Shown here one piece after another: positions 23,527-34,832 of a DNA stretch of 64,000 nt; position 1 is the first letter of the stretch, and every line of letters begins with the position of its first letter. Source of the DNA: Vanilla planifolia (taxonomy: Eukaryota; Streptophyta; Magnoliopsida; Asparagales; Orchidaceae). Made by a program: the position numbers and the translations under genes. The notes beneath the pieces were generated by a model that worked only from the letters and a program-made list of their open reading frames with translations, had not been told where the DNA came from and did not search any database. The stretch spans positions 12,805,755-12,869,754 of the forward strand of contig CM043868.1 in assembly GCA_023846275.1 (NCBI GenBank), written 5' to 3'.

Positions 23527-24432
23527 CTCCTACTCAAGTTAAATGTATAATACATTAAAAATTAACATACCATCCATATTCTTTAAGAAATAAGGTTTAG
23601 TAACTATGCTTATTCCATAATATGAACATATCATATGTTAAAAATAATATATAATACATTTCTTTCAAGAAATGGTGGATCTCATACAAAATACTTGGCA
23701 TACCATATGTTGTGTTCAATGTGTGGTATATTGGACCTAACACATGATAAGTTAGCCATCTATGTACAATATATGAGACATGAAAAAAAATAGAACACTC
23801 AATTCAACCCAAATCCTATCTAATCTAAATATAACTCATAAGAGCACTCTATAGAAGTGAAATCATAGCTCAATTTATACATTTTCTTAATCTTTTGCAT
23901 TAAACCATGATCCAACATCTCTTTGGTGCTCTTGATCCCTGAGATCAAGGAGTTTTATTGTAACTACTCACAAGCCTTCCTTTTACTTGACATATCTCTC
24001 TTTAGTTCATCCTGGCTCCTCTTACACTTCCACAACTAAATCTTTATCCACCATTCACCTTCTCTTAAGCTCCCAAAAGTTTCCTTGGCAAATATTTGAA
24101 TAAGAGTTGAGAAAGGTTTAAATAATCTTTCTAATAATAATAATAATAAATATAATAAATAAAAATAAAAGAAGCTTTAATTCGTTGGAAAATTATAGAA
24201 CTTCTAATTAACTTTTAGAAATTACAATTTGAATACTAATAAATTCCTCTCATGAAACTCTTCTTAATGGTATGCTCAAGATAATATTTTGGCTACTAGT
24301 AACATGAGATGTATTTCAAGATGTATACAAATTCATCTTCTTAAATGTAAACTTTCACACAACTAGAACAAATATCTTATACTAAAATAATCATGTATTT
24401 TCTATTTAAATATTTGGTTGTTACATCTTCTC

Positions 24433-24769
24433 ATACTTAGGATATTGGTGTTTCATGTTAGCTTTACTTTCCATTTTACTTTTCCTTCTATTTGAGTATT
24501 CTATAATACCTTGGTTATCTGAATAAATTTATTTCTCAATCTCTTTTTTTTCCAACTAGAATTCAAACTAGTTATTCTTATGCAACATATTGGGTTGGAT
24601 CTTAATCTCTTTATAGTTATATCAACTATACGAGATGAATCAGAAGCATATCTTCTTAAAGAAGAATTGTGAAAAACATTGTGTATTCTTATCATCATTA
24701 AAGGAAAAACCATTCTATAAATAATTTGGCCAACTTTTTTTAATATCTAAAATTGCTAATATATTTGGG
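24433..24769 (-). mobile_element. Gypsy integrase C-terminal remnant of element E
   Basis: The reverse strand shows the integrase C-terminal pattern of plant Tekay/Del-type gypsy elements: a VFH-x-SLLR-like segment (about 24650) and LRNK-x-I-x-x-x-KVL (about 24505-24545). It sits directly next to LTR E with a polypurine tract between, as expected for a 3' end. It stops where the + strand LTR of element A begins. Fossil. Confidence 0.7.
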
Positions 24770-27250
24770 TGTAATATCCCGATTTTTGATAATGGAGTTT
24801 GAATAAATTTTTGGAAGAAATGAGAATTTTAAATCTTTAAAAACTATTAAAATAATAATTTGATTAAGATATAAAAAAGGTCTTGAAATATAAAATCCTT
24901 TAAATATTTTTTAAAATAAAACTTGCACAAATAAGTTAGAAAGGTAAATATTGAGAAACTAAACTAAAGTTACCCATTTCCCTTTTTGGCTAAGGTAACG
25001 GTGCAACCACTTCCTGGACCGTAGGTGACAAATGGGTTACATGTGGGAGGTGTAGGCAAAGTGCACAGGTTGTAACGAAAGAGGTATGAGAGTTATGCAT
25101 ATGTTGCGATGGGAGTGTGGGGCCATTCTAGGGTTGCACGTGAGAGGCATGTAGAAGCTAGGCATCCAGGCATGCAACATCTACACATGCCACACATCAA
25201 TAGTCACATGCTCTTGGTATGTAACATAGCATAGTGGCATGCCAATAGAATTTAGCATGCTAGAAGCATAGCAATTATGCATGCTAGGAACACTGTACCA
25301 TGCATGGAGGCACATGTCTAATGAGGTAGGTGTGCACGTGGATGGGTATATTCATAAGCAATCATCGAGTTTATGCAATTGAGAGGAATCTACATGCAAT
25401 AGCTTATTTGTTTTTACATTTTAAGCTACTTATATGTAAAAGACCAAGTTTTTGTGCTTTCTTAGGCAACCCACCACATTAAAAAAATGCATTTTGGTAT
25501 GCAAGGAAGGTCAAGGGGACACCCTCACTTTACCATAATCTCTCTCTCTTTCTCCCATGCTCTCTTTTTTACTTTCTCTCTCTCTCTCTCCCTCTTTTTT
25601 CTATACTTTCTCCCTTCTTATATTTATTGGTCTAAATCTTACTTTTTTCACAAGAAATTTTGAGAACAAAGACCCAACAATCATGTTGTCAATTTAAACC
25701 ATCCTCACACAATTTCATAGAGAGGACTTTGAGAAAAAAAATCTAAAACATATAACATCTAAAAAGGAAGCAGATTCTTGATATGATAAGCTATTAATCA
25801 TAAAACGTATTTTTTTTTTGAAAAACATTAATTGAATTGATAAAAAATACTTCGATACTTTGATATACGTGGGAGTTGATGGTTGAAATCATGATGTCTT
25901 ACATTTTTTATCCTTATCTCTATCAAATGATATTAATGATTATATTTTTTTCATATGCTTGCTTTGTCTTACTAAAAATGGCTAATACTTCAATTATGTT
26001 ATTTTAATTATCTTACTCATTTGCATCATAAAATTAGCATTGTAAATATTTGAAATGATTAATGTGTAAAATGGTAAGAAGAAATTAAGAAAATAATAAA
26101 AAAAAATTGTCATTGTGAGAAATAAGAAAAGATATTATGATATGATGAAGAGACTTAGTTCCTTTATTTCTTATGTGGACAAGTGAGTTGATTCTCATTA
26201 GTAGGTTATGGCCTATAATGATTATAGATAATGAATGAGACAATGATATAATTTGCAACACTCATGGAACTATGTGTTATATATTAAAAATAAAAATGAT
26301 GAGAAATAAATATTGAAAAGAAGATATGCAATTGAAGTTATATGATACGCTATAAATGCTTAATTGTGACAAAAGATGGGAAAAATAATATTATGTGGTT
26401 TAATGACATATAAAGAAAAAAAAAGTTATTAGGCCTATAAACTTGAGGCTAATGAGTATGGGGAGTGATTAATGGATGATTTCTTGTAGGAAGATGTGAA
26501 GGCATCATGAGACAATATGCAACCCTCATACAAAGGTTCTACGTGAAGTGGCATAAGGATGACTCCAAATTGAAAAAAGAGAAAATGATTATAATGTAGT
26601 TCCTTGCCTTTGAAAGCATCAAGATATATTTTAATAAATGATAATAATATTCCTACTTAGTTAGTACAAGATGAACAAGATAGGTTGACACCTCAAATTT
26701 AGGCACAAATAAAATGAAAATATAATAAAAGAAGCTCACAAATGGATTATTATTAACTATTATATCTTATAGTATATGCATATGATATTTCTATTTATAC
26801 TATTTAAATATTTTTATGCTTAACCTTATATTATACTTGTAATGTAACTTCTTTGTGCATTGTATTAACCTAATTGATGTTAAAACTTATATTAATATAA
26901 CTAATACCAAGCAAATATAAACTAAAGCTTAGATCATATAACTTTCAATTTATTAATAAAATTATTATTACTATTGATATAGTTATTGAGTCTATGTTAA
27001 ACTCACACTTTATTATTAATATTTTTAAGTTCATATGATGAAGACATTAATAAATACCAAGGATATGAGTAAGAATTGTAAAAAAATAAAATAATAAATG
27101 TTAATATGCTTTTATAAACTATTTTTCTTATTTGTAAAATAAATTTGGTGGTTTAAATATTTTTATGTTTAGTGATAACAAGAAAAGCTAATGGCAAGCC
27201 CTAGTGGAGAATATAAAATATAATATAACACCAAAAATCAAGGTTGTCAT
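24770..27250 (+). mobile_element. 5' LTR of gypsy element A
   Basis: It starts TGTAATATCCCGATTTTTG, a typical start of long Tekay/Del-type LTRs, and ends near GTTGTCA at about 27250. A degenerate initiator-Met tRNA primer site follows at about 27257-27268. The CT-rich stretch at 25540-25615 may belong to its leader. It appears inserted into element E. Confidence 0.6.
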
Positions 27251-28304
27251 AGAGGTCATATCAAAGCATATGAAATCTCAGTCAAGAAAAACTCTAGGTA
27301 GAATTTTAATATCAAAACATAGAAATTGAAGAGATATATAACCTTAATTGGGAGATGTGGATAGCTTATTATAAAGAAGATTACACCCACAAGTTTTTGC
27401 ACATTGTCATTTTCTTATGCTTTTGCTTGTAATTATTAATTATTAATAAATTTTTGTTACACCCCAGTTTTTTTTAAAAGGAAATTTTTTTTTACATATA
27501 GACAGCTCAGATCGTCCCATACCAACCTGAGTAGCCTACGAAAAACATAGGATATAACACATCATTACACACCTACTTTCCTTAACTATGTGGATCCCAT
27601 CTCCCGGGCACACCGTCAAATCAGGTTCATGACTCCTGAATTAACTGATGGACTCGTGCAATGTTACTCCTACTAGACCCAATGCTCCTAACCCATACCG
27701 GTAGGAGAACCGATCTAATAGAAGTCTGAACCCCCAAGGTTAAGTTCCATAGTCATGTAATGACCTCACCATCAACAAAAAAATATATAACATCCACCGA
27801 TATGAAATGGCGCTCCACACACCATACCATCAAGATAGAAAATAAGATAGCGTATAAAAATGTAACTCATATGAAAAATCACAGTCCATCAATACCACAT
27901 CATCCATACGAGTACATGAGTCAGAATCACCCTCACATAATACAAGATATAAGAATAACAGTCTCACTGAATACATCCAACAGCAACAATCAACTAACCA
28001 GAATGTCTCAGAAAATCACAGATCAGATCTCCTCCACTAGTCTACTGATCACGATCCCACCTAAAGCTGGGTGGCGTCAAGTCTGCCGAGCCACTGGAAA
28101 AATATGGATAATAAAAGAATGAGCTACGCCCAGTAGGAAAGACAGCTAGTAAAAAAACTCTCATGCAAGAGAAGGATAATAGCAATAGTATAAAAATACA
28201 GCATAACAATGTAGGGTGGAAAGACACTCTCAGTCCCAGACTCTGACCAACCACAGTCACCCCCAGTCACACCAGAGTAGCTCTCCTCTGTGCTCCCAGG
28301 CAGC

Positions 28305-28402
28305 ATGCCAGCGGGACACGCCCATCTCTGCGCACGCATGGCGCCTAGGCAAAGAATGCCAGTGGGACACGCCCATCTCTGCACACGCATCACAACGCCT
28401 AG
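28305..28402. repeat. Tandem repeat of about 48 bp in the solo LTR
   Basis: Two copies sharing GGGACACGCCCATCTCTG and CACGCAT, ending in GCCTAG, at about 28305-28348 and 28355-28402. They lie in the GC-rich part of the solo LTR. Confidence 0.85.
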
Positions 28403-28485
28403 CACCCGACACCGCAGCGTCTCTCGTCAATCAATCTTCTGGAGACTATAGACAGAACCAGTCACATAGATCTCTAGCCAACGTG

Positions 28486-28583
28486 AGACACCCCTGCCAC
28501 CCTCAGGCACGCAGGCCTACACACTTGGCTAGCCACGGCGAGTCACCCCTGCCACTGCCACTCTCAGGCACGCAGGCCTACAC
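28486..28583. repeat. Tandem repeat with CAGGCACGCAGGCCTACAC core
   Basis: Two copies, each beginning with CACCCCTGCCAC and ending with the core CAGGCACGCAGGCCTACAC, at about 28486-28522 and 28542-28583. The second has a small CTGCCA expansion. Confidence 0.85.
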
Positions 28584-29189
28584 TCATGGACCAGAAGAGA
28601 TCGACTCAGCCACCGTCCCATGAAGTCCTCTCCCAACAATTTCCATAGAAGCCACGCCCCTACAGTCATTGCCAAGCTCTAACTCCAAGATTCGGCAACA
28701 TGTGTCCAGATACAACAAGGCGCATACCAGTCCACATGTATACTGTGGAAGCTAAGTCTGTACCGCACAGTTACCTACCACAACTACCCTAAAACATCAT
28801 ATAGGGCCTATAGTATTTCGGTCCAATATGCCAATCCATGAAATATGCCAACACTGAGTAAACTGACTCAATCCATGTCATTGTCATCCAAGCAACACAA
28901 ACTGTACCAAAATTCTGACTATTCTGGTAGCACCCAAGTGTCACACTTCCTTCCAACTAATCCAGCTGCACTGAATTTATGGGTAATTTCCAACAGTCAA
29001 TCTCAACTTGGCTACGTGATTTCTAAAAATCACCTTTTTCTCACTTCAGGAAATTTTTAAATTAAAAAAAATCAATTTCCGCCCTTTATCCATTTTTCGA
29101 AATTCGGAATAAATTTCCGAATAAAATTTAAATTCCACATATATCCTTTTTCCGAAAATTCGGATTAATTTCCGAATTTATTTTCCTCG

Positions 29190-29388
29190 GCGCCGTTCGT
29201 CCGCGTCGAATCCCGCTGAACCGGTTTTCGCTGCCGGTTCGGAACCCTCCCGCTGAACCGCGACACCGCCGAACCAAATACCCGAATTAAATTTTCCTCC
29301 ACGCCGTTCGTCCGCGCCGAATCCCGCTGAACCGGTTTTCGCTGCCGGTTCGGAAACCTCGCGCTGAACCGTGACACCGCCGAACCAA
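29190..29388. repeat. Tandem repeat of about 110 bp in the solo LTR
   Basis: Two near-identical copies carrying GCCGTTCGTCCGCG, AATCCCGCTGAACCGG and GACACCGCCGAACCAAAT at about 29190-29277 and 29301-29388. CpG-rich, with the symmetric motif CCGGTTTTCG.CTGCCGG inside each copy. Confidence 0.9.
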
Positions 29389-32300
29389 ATTTCTTAATAA
29401 TCCGTTAATCGGTTGATGTTTAATTAATTAATTACTAATAAATATTATATAAACACCATTATTTACTTAAATAAATTCGTAATTAATCTAAATCCTTCTC
29501 CTTCCTCGGTCCGATGCCCGCGAACCCTAATCGACGCAATCGCCGACCAATCCAATCCTTCTGTCGATTTCCTGCGAACGCGAACAAGGAGAAACAAAAT
29601 CCGATGTTCATACTATCCTAATGTTTCAATAATTAACTAAATTTTTCGGCTAAATGGGCAATTTTCCAGAAATCCAAAATTTGTAAAAAAATGTAGATTA
29701 GCATTCAACTAAGTCCGATTTTTCATCCACATGCTTGTGTTCATTAAGCAAAATATTTCATGCTTTTAATTTCTACTAAATAACTAATTTAATCTGAATT
29801 TCCTACCTTGCTCGCCGGCGACGGTGAAGCTCGCGCGCGATCAACCGCAGCTCCTCGCCGAACGAAACCGGTACCAAAATGTTCGCCTCTGTCCCGCGAA
29901 TCTCCGGTTACCAAAAGCCCCTTGGAAGGCTGCCGGAAAGTACCGCCGTTCGCCGCGAACACCTCGCCTCTAGCCACCGTTCGAAACCCTAACAGCCGAA
30001 CAGTTTAGGTTAAGTACCCGGCTTAAACCGGTAATAACCCGTTAAGACCCATTAAGCGCCGGTTGACCTTCCAAAACGCCGCTTAACACCCGATCAGCCG
30101 GTTAATCTCCACCACTGATCTCGCCCGTCCGATCCGCTTATCCGCGGCTTATCTAAACGCACGCGCAAACGCACCTCGGCGAACCGCCCCGTCTTCGCTG
30201 AACCGCTCCGGTCCGGTTCACGCGCGTAAAAAAAACCAATTCCGGTTTTAAAAAAAATCTCGGTGCTCCGAAAAATCCCCAGAAAATTTCAGAAATTCCA
30301 ATAGCCTCCAATTGAGCTCCTGGCTCATCCTACTGTCGATCTGAAATCTTCCAAGCCACAATTGAATTATTGAAGATTAAACATATAATTTTTACCGGGT
30401 ATAACAATTTTATTATAATAAAAGGAAATTTTGTTAGAATTAAGATGGCATATTGTGGTTGAACTCCATGAGAAGAAGATGTGATTAGTGTTAACAATGA
30501 AGATGAACAAAAGAGGAAGCTTAGTATTTCCCTACAAAAACTATTATTAACAATAACTACTCTTATTCAAGCTTTAGATAGAACGATTAGCATTTTGGTA
30601 GGAAAATCTAAGGCATTGCCTCAATCCAAAGACATAATAGAGAGGTTTCAAAGGATTCGTAATGCAAATTGGATTGAAAAGTTGTCTTTAATGGACTGAG
30701 ATGCCTAGAGGATCAGTAAGTATTACCACTAGATAAAGTAGCAAAAAATTGGTGAGAGAACCAATAGAGTCTCTAATTTAATGGAATACTTACCATTGAG
30801 ATTTATTAGAAAGATTTTATATAACATTAGAAGAATGATATATCCCTAAATATGTTAAGGACATAGTAAGAGAAGAGCTAAGCCATTTAACTCAATCTGC
30901 CATTACTATCATAGATTATGTGGTAAGATTCACTTATTTGGTATGTTGTGCATGTGACATTGTGCCAACAAAAGCTAACACTGCTACACGTTTAGGAGAG
31001 GACTATGATCTCTATTATAATTTTCTTATCCCCATCAAAATTTACTAATTTTTTATAGTTAGTTGAAATAGCTCATTATGTAGAGAAAGATCAAATGATT
31101 ATGAAAGCACAACAAGATGCTAGAAAGAGAAAGGTGCAACCATTATAGTATAGAACCACAAGTGAATTTAGAACAAGGCATGTAATATGTGAACAATGGC
31201 ATTTTAGGAAATGAATAAAGAAAAAATATATATATCACTTTTGACACCAAAGGATGGGACACATGACTTGAAAGTGTCCCAATGCCATCATAGTAGGTGT
31301 AAGCACACAAATAAAACTACCCTCCTTAGTAGGCATAGCTATGATAGAACCCAATGCTATGACACCCATATTTACTAGTAAAGAACAAAGAAAAAAATAC
31401 TCCATTCCTACTCATGGTTCTTAACTTTGAGTGTTTTCTATCACTTTTCAAGGCACTTTATCTTCACTAGATATGATCATAGGTATTTTGAAATTTCAAG
31501 ATTTACCAATGATCACTTTTTTATTATAAAGCATATCATACATTTATATATAATAATATGCTTGTAATGGTAATAGTAAACTAACATGCTTCAACACATC
31601 TCTTTATGACAAAATTACCTATTAGAGATTATTTTATAAAATATGGTTACACATAAGATAATATTCAAAGGATAGGTTATTAATAACACCAATGATTATT
31701 CTACATTTTATAGAATTTGATATATCTTAGGGAATGCATTAGCTCATAACTCATCATGTTTCAATTAATTATTAGGAAAAAAATTATTATATGGATTCTT
31801 GGAGAGCTGATAATAGTTTATTTTAAAGAAGAAAATCCCTTTATATCTATAGTGAAAGTTGAGAAATTGATCAGAAAAGGATGTGAGAGATTTTAGCATC
31901 AATTATAGAAGAGAGAAAGAAAGCCATTAGTGTTACAAGATGTATCGATATGCAAAAGAATATCTTCTTGTATTTTTTGGAAGAGCTATATGGAATTCTT
32001 ATAGATAGAGAGATTGAATTTGTTATTAATCTTATTTTTGAAACAAATCTGATATCTATGCCAATATATTAAGTGGCTTCATTAGAACCCCAAGAAATAA
32101 AGATTCAACTACCTAAATTATTAAAAAAGAGATTTATTAAGACTAATGTTTCTCCATTAGGAGACCTTAATTATTTGTGATAAAAAAGATGATAATTTAC
32201 ATGTGTATTGACTATTAGGAGCTTAATGATATTTTTATCAAGATTAAATATCCAATGCCATATATTTATGATTTATTTGATCAACTATAAGGAGTTAAAT

Positions 32301-33930
32301 AAGGTTATTATTCAGAATAAATATCTATTTTCATGCATTGATGATTTGTTTGATCAATTATAAATAGTAGTAATGTTTTTTAAGATTGATTTAAGATTAG
32401 GATATTCTTAATTGAAGATTCATAATGATGATATTTATAAAATTATATTTAAAATTTGATATGGATATTATGAATTTTTAGTATTATCATTTGAATTGAC
32501 AAATACCCTGGTAGCATTTGTGGATCTTATGAATCAGGTATTCTAATAATATCCTGATAAAATTTTAAATTTATTATTGAAATTCTAATATAATCCTCAA
32601 ATGAAGAAGAGCATATTTGATTTTTCTATTTGGCATTAGAGAAATTAAGAGAACAAAATCTACACAAATTCTCTAAATGTAATTTTTGGCTTAAGGATGT
32701 CTTTTAGGCCATAAATTAGTAGAGAAGGTATATCACTAAATTCACAAAAGATTTCAACAATAAAAAATTAGTACTTATAATGCAACAAAAATATACAATT
32801 TTCTTGGTTTGGCTAGATATTATTAAAAAATTGTAGAAAGATTTTCTCAAATAGTAGCACTTTTGATAAGATTAACTCAAAAGGTTACAAAGTTTGAATA
32901 AAATGATAAATGTTAAAAGAATTTTCAAATCCTTAAAGACAAATTGGTATCCATATCAATATTAGCATTAGTGAAAAAAATAACAAAGAATTCAAAGTTT
33001 ATATTAATGCATCATTTTATGACTTAGGATGTGTTTATGCAAAATATAAGAGTTATTGCTTATGCTTAGAGTTAGTACCATAATATTTGGCTTAAGAATT
33101 TGGTTATGGGGGTCATTCACTAACATAAGAGCTTAAATTACATCTTTTCACAATAGCTTAACCTATAATAAAAAAGTTTGTTAGATTTGATCAAAGACCA
33201 TGATGTGGAGATTCAATATCACCTCAAAGAAACTAGTGTATTAGTAGATGCATTCAATTGAAAGGTTAAATAAAATAACATAAAAAAATATGAAATGAAT
33301 ATTAAAATTGATCATATTATGTTACATGCTATATCAACTAGAAATATACCAAATTCTCATAACTATTAATACCTATGGACTAGTTAGAGAAAATAAAGGA
33401 AGAATATGGTAAGGATATTGAATTTTGAGATATTACCATTAAAATAGTTGTAATCTAAGCCTTTACATTTCACTTGGATGAAAACAAAGCTTTATGATTT
33501 GGAATTTGATATTAAATAATGATGATTTGAAGAAATTATTAATGAAGGAAGCCCATTGTTGAAAATTTATAGTACACCATAGAAGTAATAAGATGTATGG
33601 CATAGCTAAATTTGTTAGCAATTATTTAATATGTCAACAAGTAAAACATAAACTTCAACAACTAAGTAATTTACTATATGCTTTACTAAGTGTTAAATGA
33701 AATTATAGGAAATCTTAATGGATTTTATCATAAGATTACTAACATTATCACAAAGTCATGATGCAATAGGGGTTATAGTTGACAAACTAACCAAAATGAC
33801 TAATTTCATACCAAAATAAAGGAAACTTTGGTTGTATAAGTACAACTTGGTGATCATATAAGTATAATGATGGCATGAATGTTAATAGTTAGAAGGTTTA
33901 ATAAGTTAAAAAAAGACTTTTGGTATCATA

Positions 33931-34832
33931 CACAATGATCACAACACATCGTACAATGTGGTAGAAAAAGAAATATAAATAGGCATAAAACTTGACTAAT
34001 AATCATAACAAGTTGATCACACTAGTGTGTGTTAAAGTAGAGAATATAAAGTTAGTTTAGGTAATGTTGTGATCATATAGGTCCAAAAGCATAGATCTTA
34101 CTAGTACAATAATAAGATAGCAAATTTTGTGAGTCTATCGAGTTGACTATGAGGAGAGCTAATGGATTATATAATACAATTGCACAATCAAATAAATATG
34201 ATTAAGATAAAATAAGTAATATGCATATAATTTATTAGGTTATGATAGGTGAATGTCATACATAGTGTATCATATGTGTATGAATAAAAGGATCATACAA
34301 TTATGATTAATGAGATTAATAACTAATAAATAAATATTTAGCTCATCATATAGTATAAAATAGCTATATTACCAATATGATACAGAGAAACTAAATATAT
34401 TAGATTTTGTATTTGACTTACTTTTTATCCTAACTATTGCAATTGAGGTGCCCTAGATTTAAGGATTAGAAACCCCTTGGTTAAAAATGATTATATTAGG
34501 ATCAATAGATATTATCATGGTCTAATCCTAGCTATAAATCTTAGAGAGAGGGATTAGGTTTGTGGTTATATATATATATATACACATATATTGTGCATGC
34601 TTGAAATAAGGTCTTATGATAAAGACATGCATGCTTGAAATAAGGTCTTATGATAAAGACATCCTTAAGTATAGCCTTGGATGAGCAGTAGAACGCTTGG
34701 TCTAAACCTTAAATGAAGATATTAAGTTTTAACAAGGGAAAATTTGCTTATTCTTATAATGGATAAACCCAGGCATGGCTTTGTTTATTTAGTTAAAACA
34801 TTGAGTAACCTTAGAGTCTCTCCCACCATGAG
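33931..34832. other. Unassigned AT-rich stretch
   Basis: No gene is recognisable. It holds a TA run (about 34568-34582) and an exact 34-bp tandem duplication. It may be decayed gypsy sequence between A and C. Confidence 0.5.
34594..34661. repeat. Exact 34-bp tandem duplication
   Basis: Two identical copies of 34 bp beginning TGCATGCTTGAAATAAGG lie head to tail at 34594-34627 and 34628-34661. Perfect identity in otherwise decayed DNA points to a recent duplication. Confidence 0.95.

Larger units (their letters stand above)
20556..24432 (-). mobile_element. Gypsy 3' LTR (E), - orientation
   Basis: It starts TGTTAGCC and ends TTGTTACA, followed by a pyrimidine tract that is the complement of a polypurine tract. 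It aligns in pieces with the B LTR at 55239 onward: the start, the segment near 22130-22250, the TA run and the tail. At about 3.9 kb it is longer than its relatives because it holds the inverted-repeat composite at 20940-22112. Integrase follows it on the - strand. Confidence 0.6.
27455..30406 (+). mobile_element. Solo LTR, 2.95 kb, with 5-bp target duplication
   Basis: It begins TGTTACACCCC and ends GGGTATAACA, short inverted ends typical of LTRs. It is flanked on both sides by ATTTT (27450-27454 and 30407-30411), a 5-bp target duplication. No polyprotein, primer site or internal LTR pair is visible, so it is a solo LTR left by recombination, probably of a long-LTR Tekay/Del gypsy. It is far richer in GC and CpG than its surroundings, suggesting a younger insertion than host element A. 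The + strand assignment follows the ACCCC start. Confidence 0.8.
27251..33930 (+). mobile_element. Internal region of gypsy element A (split by a solo LTR)
   Basis: Broken + strand Ty3/gypsy. Parts in order after the solo LTR insertion: gag N-terminal region (from about 30481), gag zinc-knuckle-like segment (about 31220-31290), protease region (about 31440-31640), reverse transcriptase (about 32090-32560), RNase H (about 32950-33260) and integrase (about 33540-33900). The order is typical of gypsy. Numerous breaks show it is old. I could not identify its 3' LTR. Confidence 0.75.

Noticed and set aside
28216-28623. A 135-codon + strand frame and overlapping - strand frames in GC-rich sequence
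   Set aside because: They lie in the solo LTR and read through tandem repeats on both strands. High GC lowers stop frequency, so long frames are expected by chance.
29165-30008. GC-rich block considered as a host gene or CpG island promoter
   Set aside because: It is inside the LTR defined by TG/CA ends and ATTTT duplications and contains only tandem repeats and short frames on both strands.
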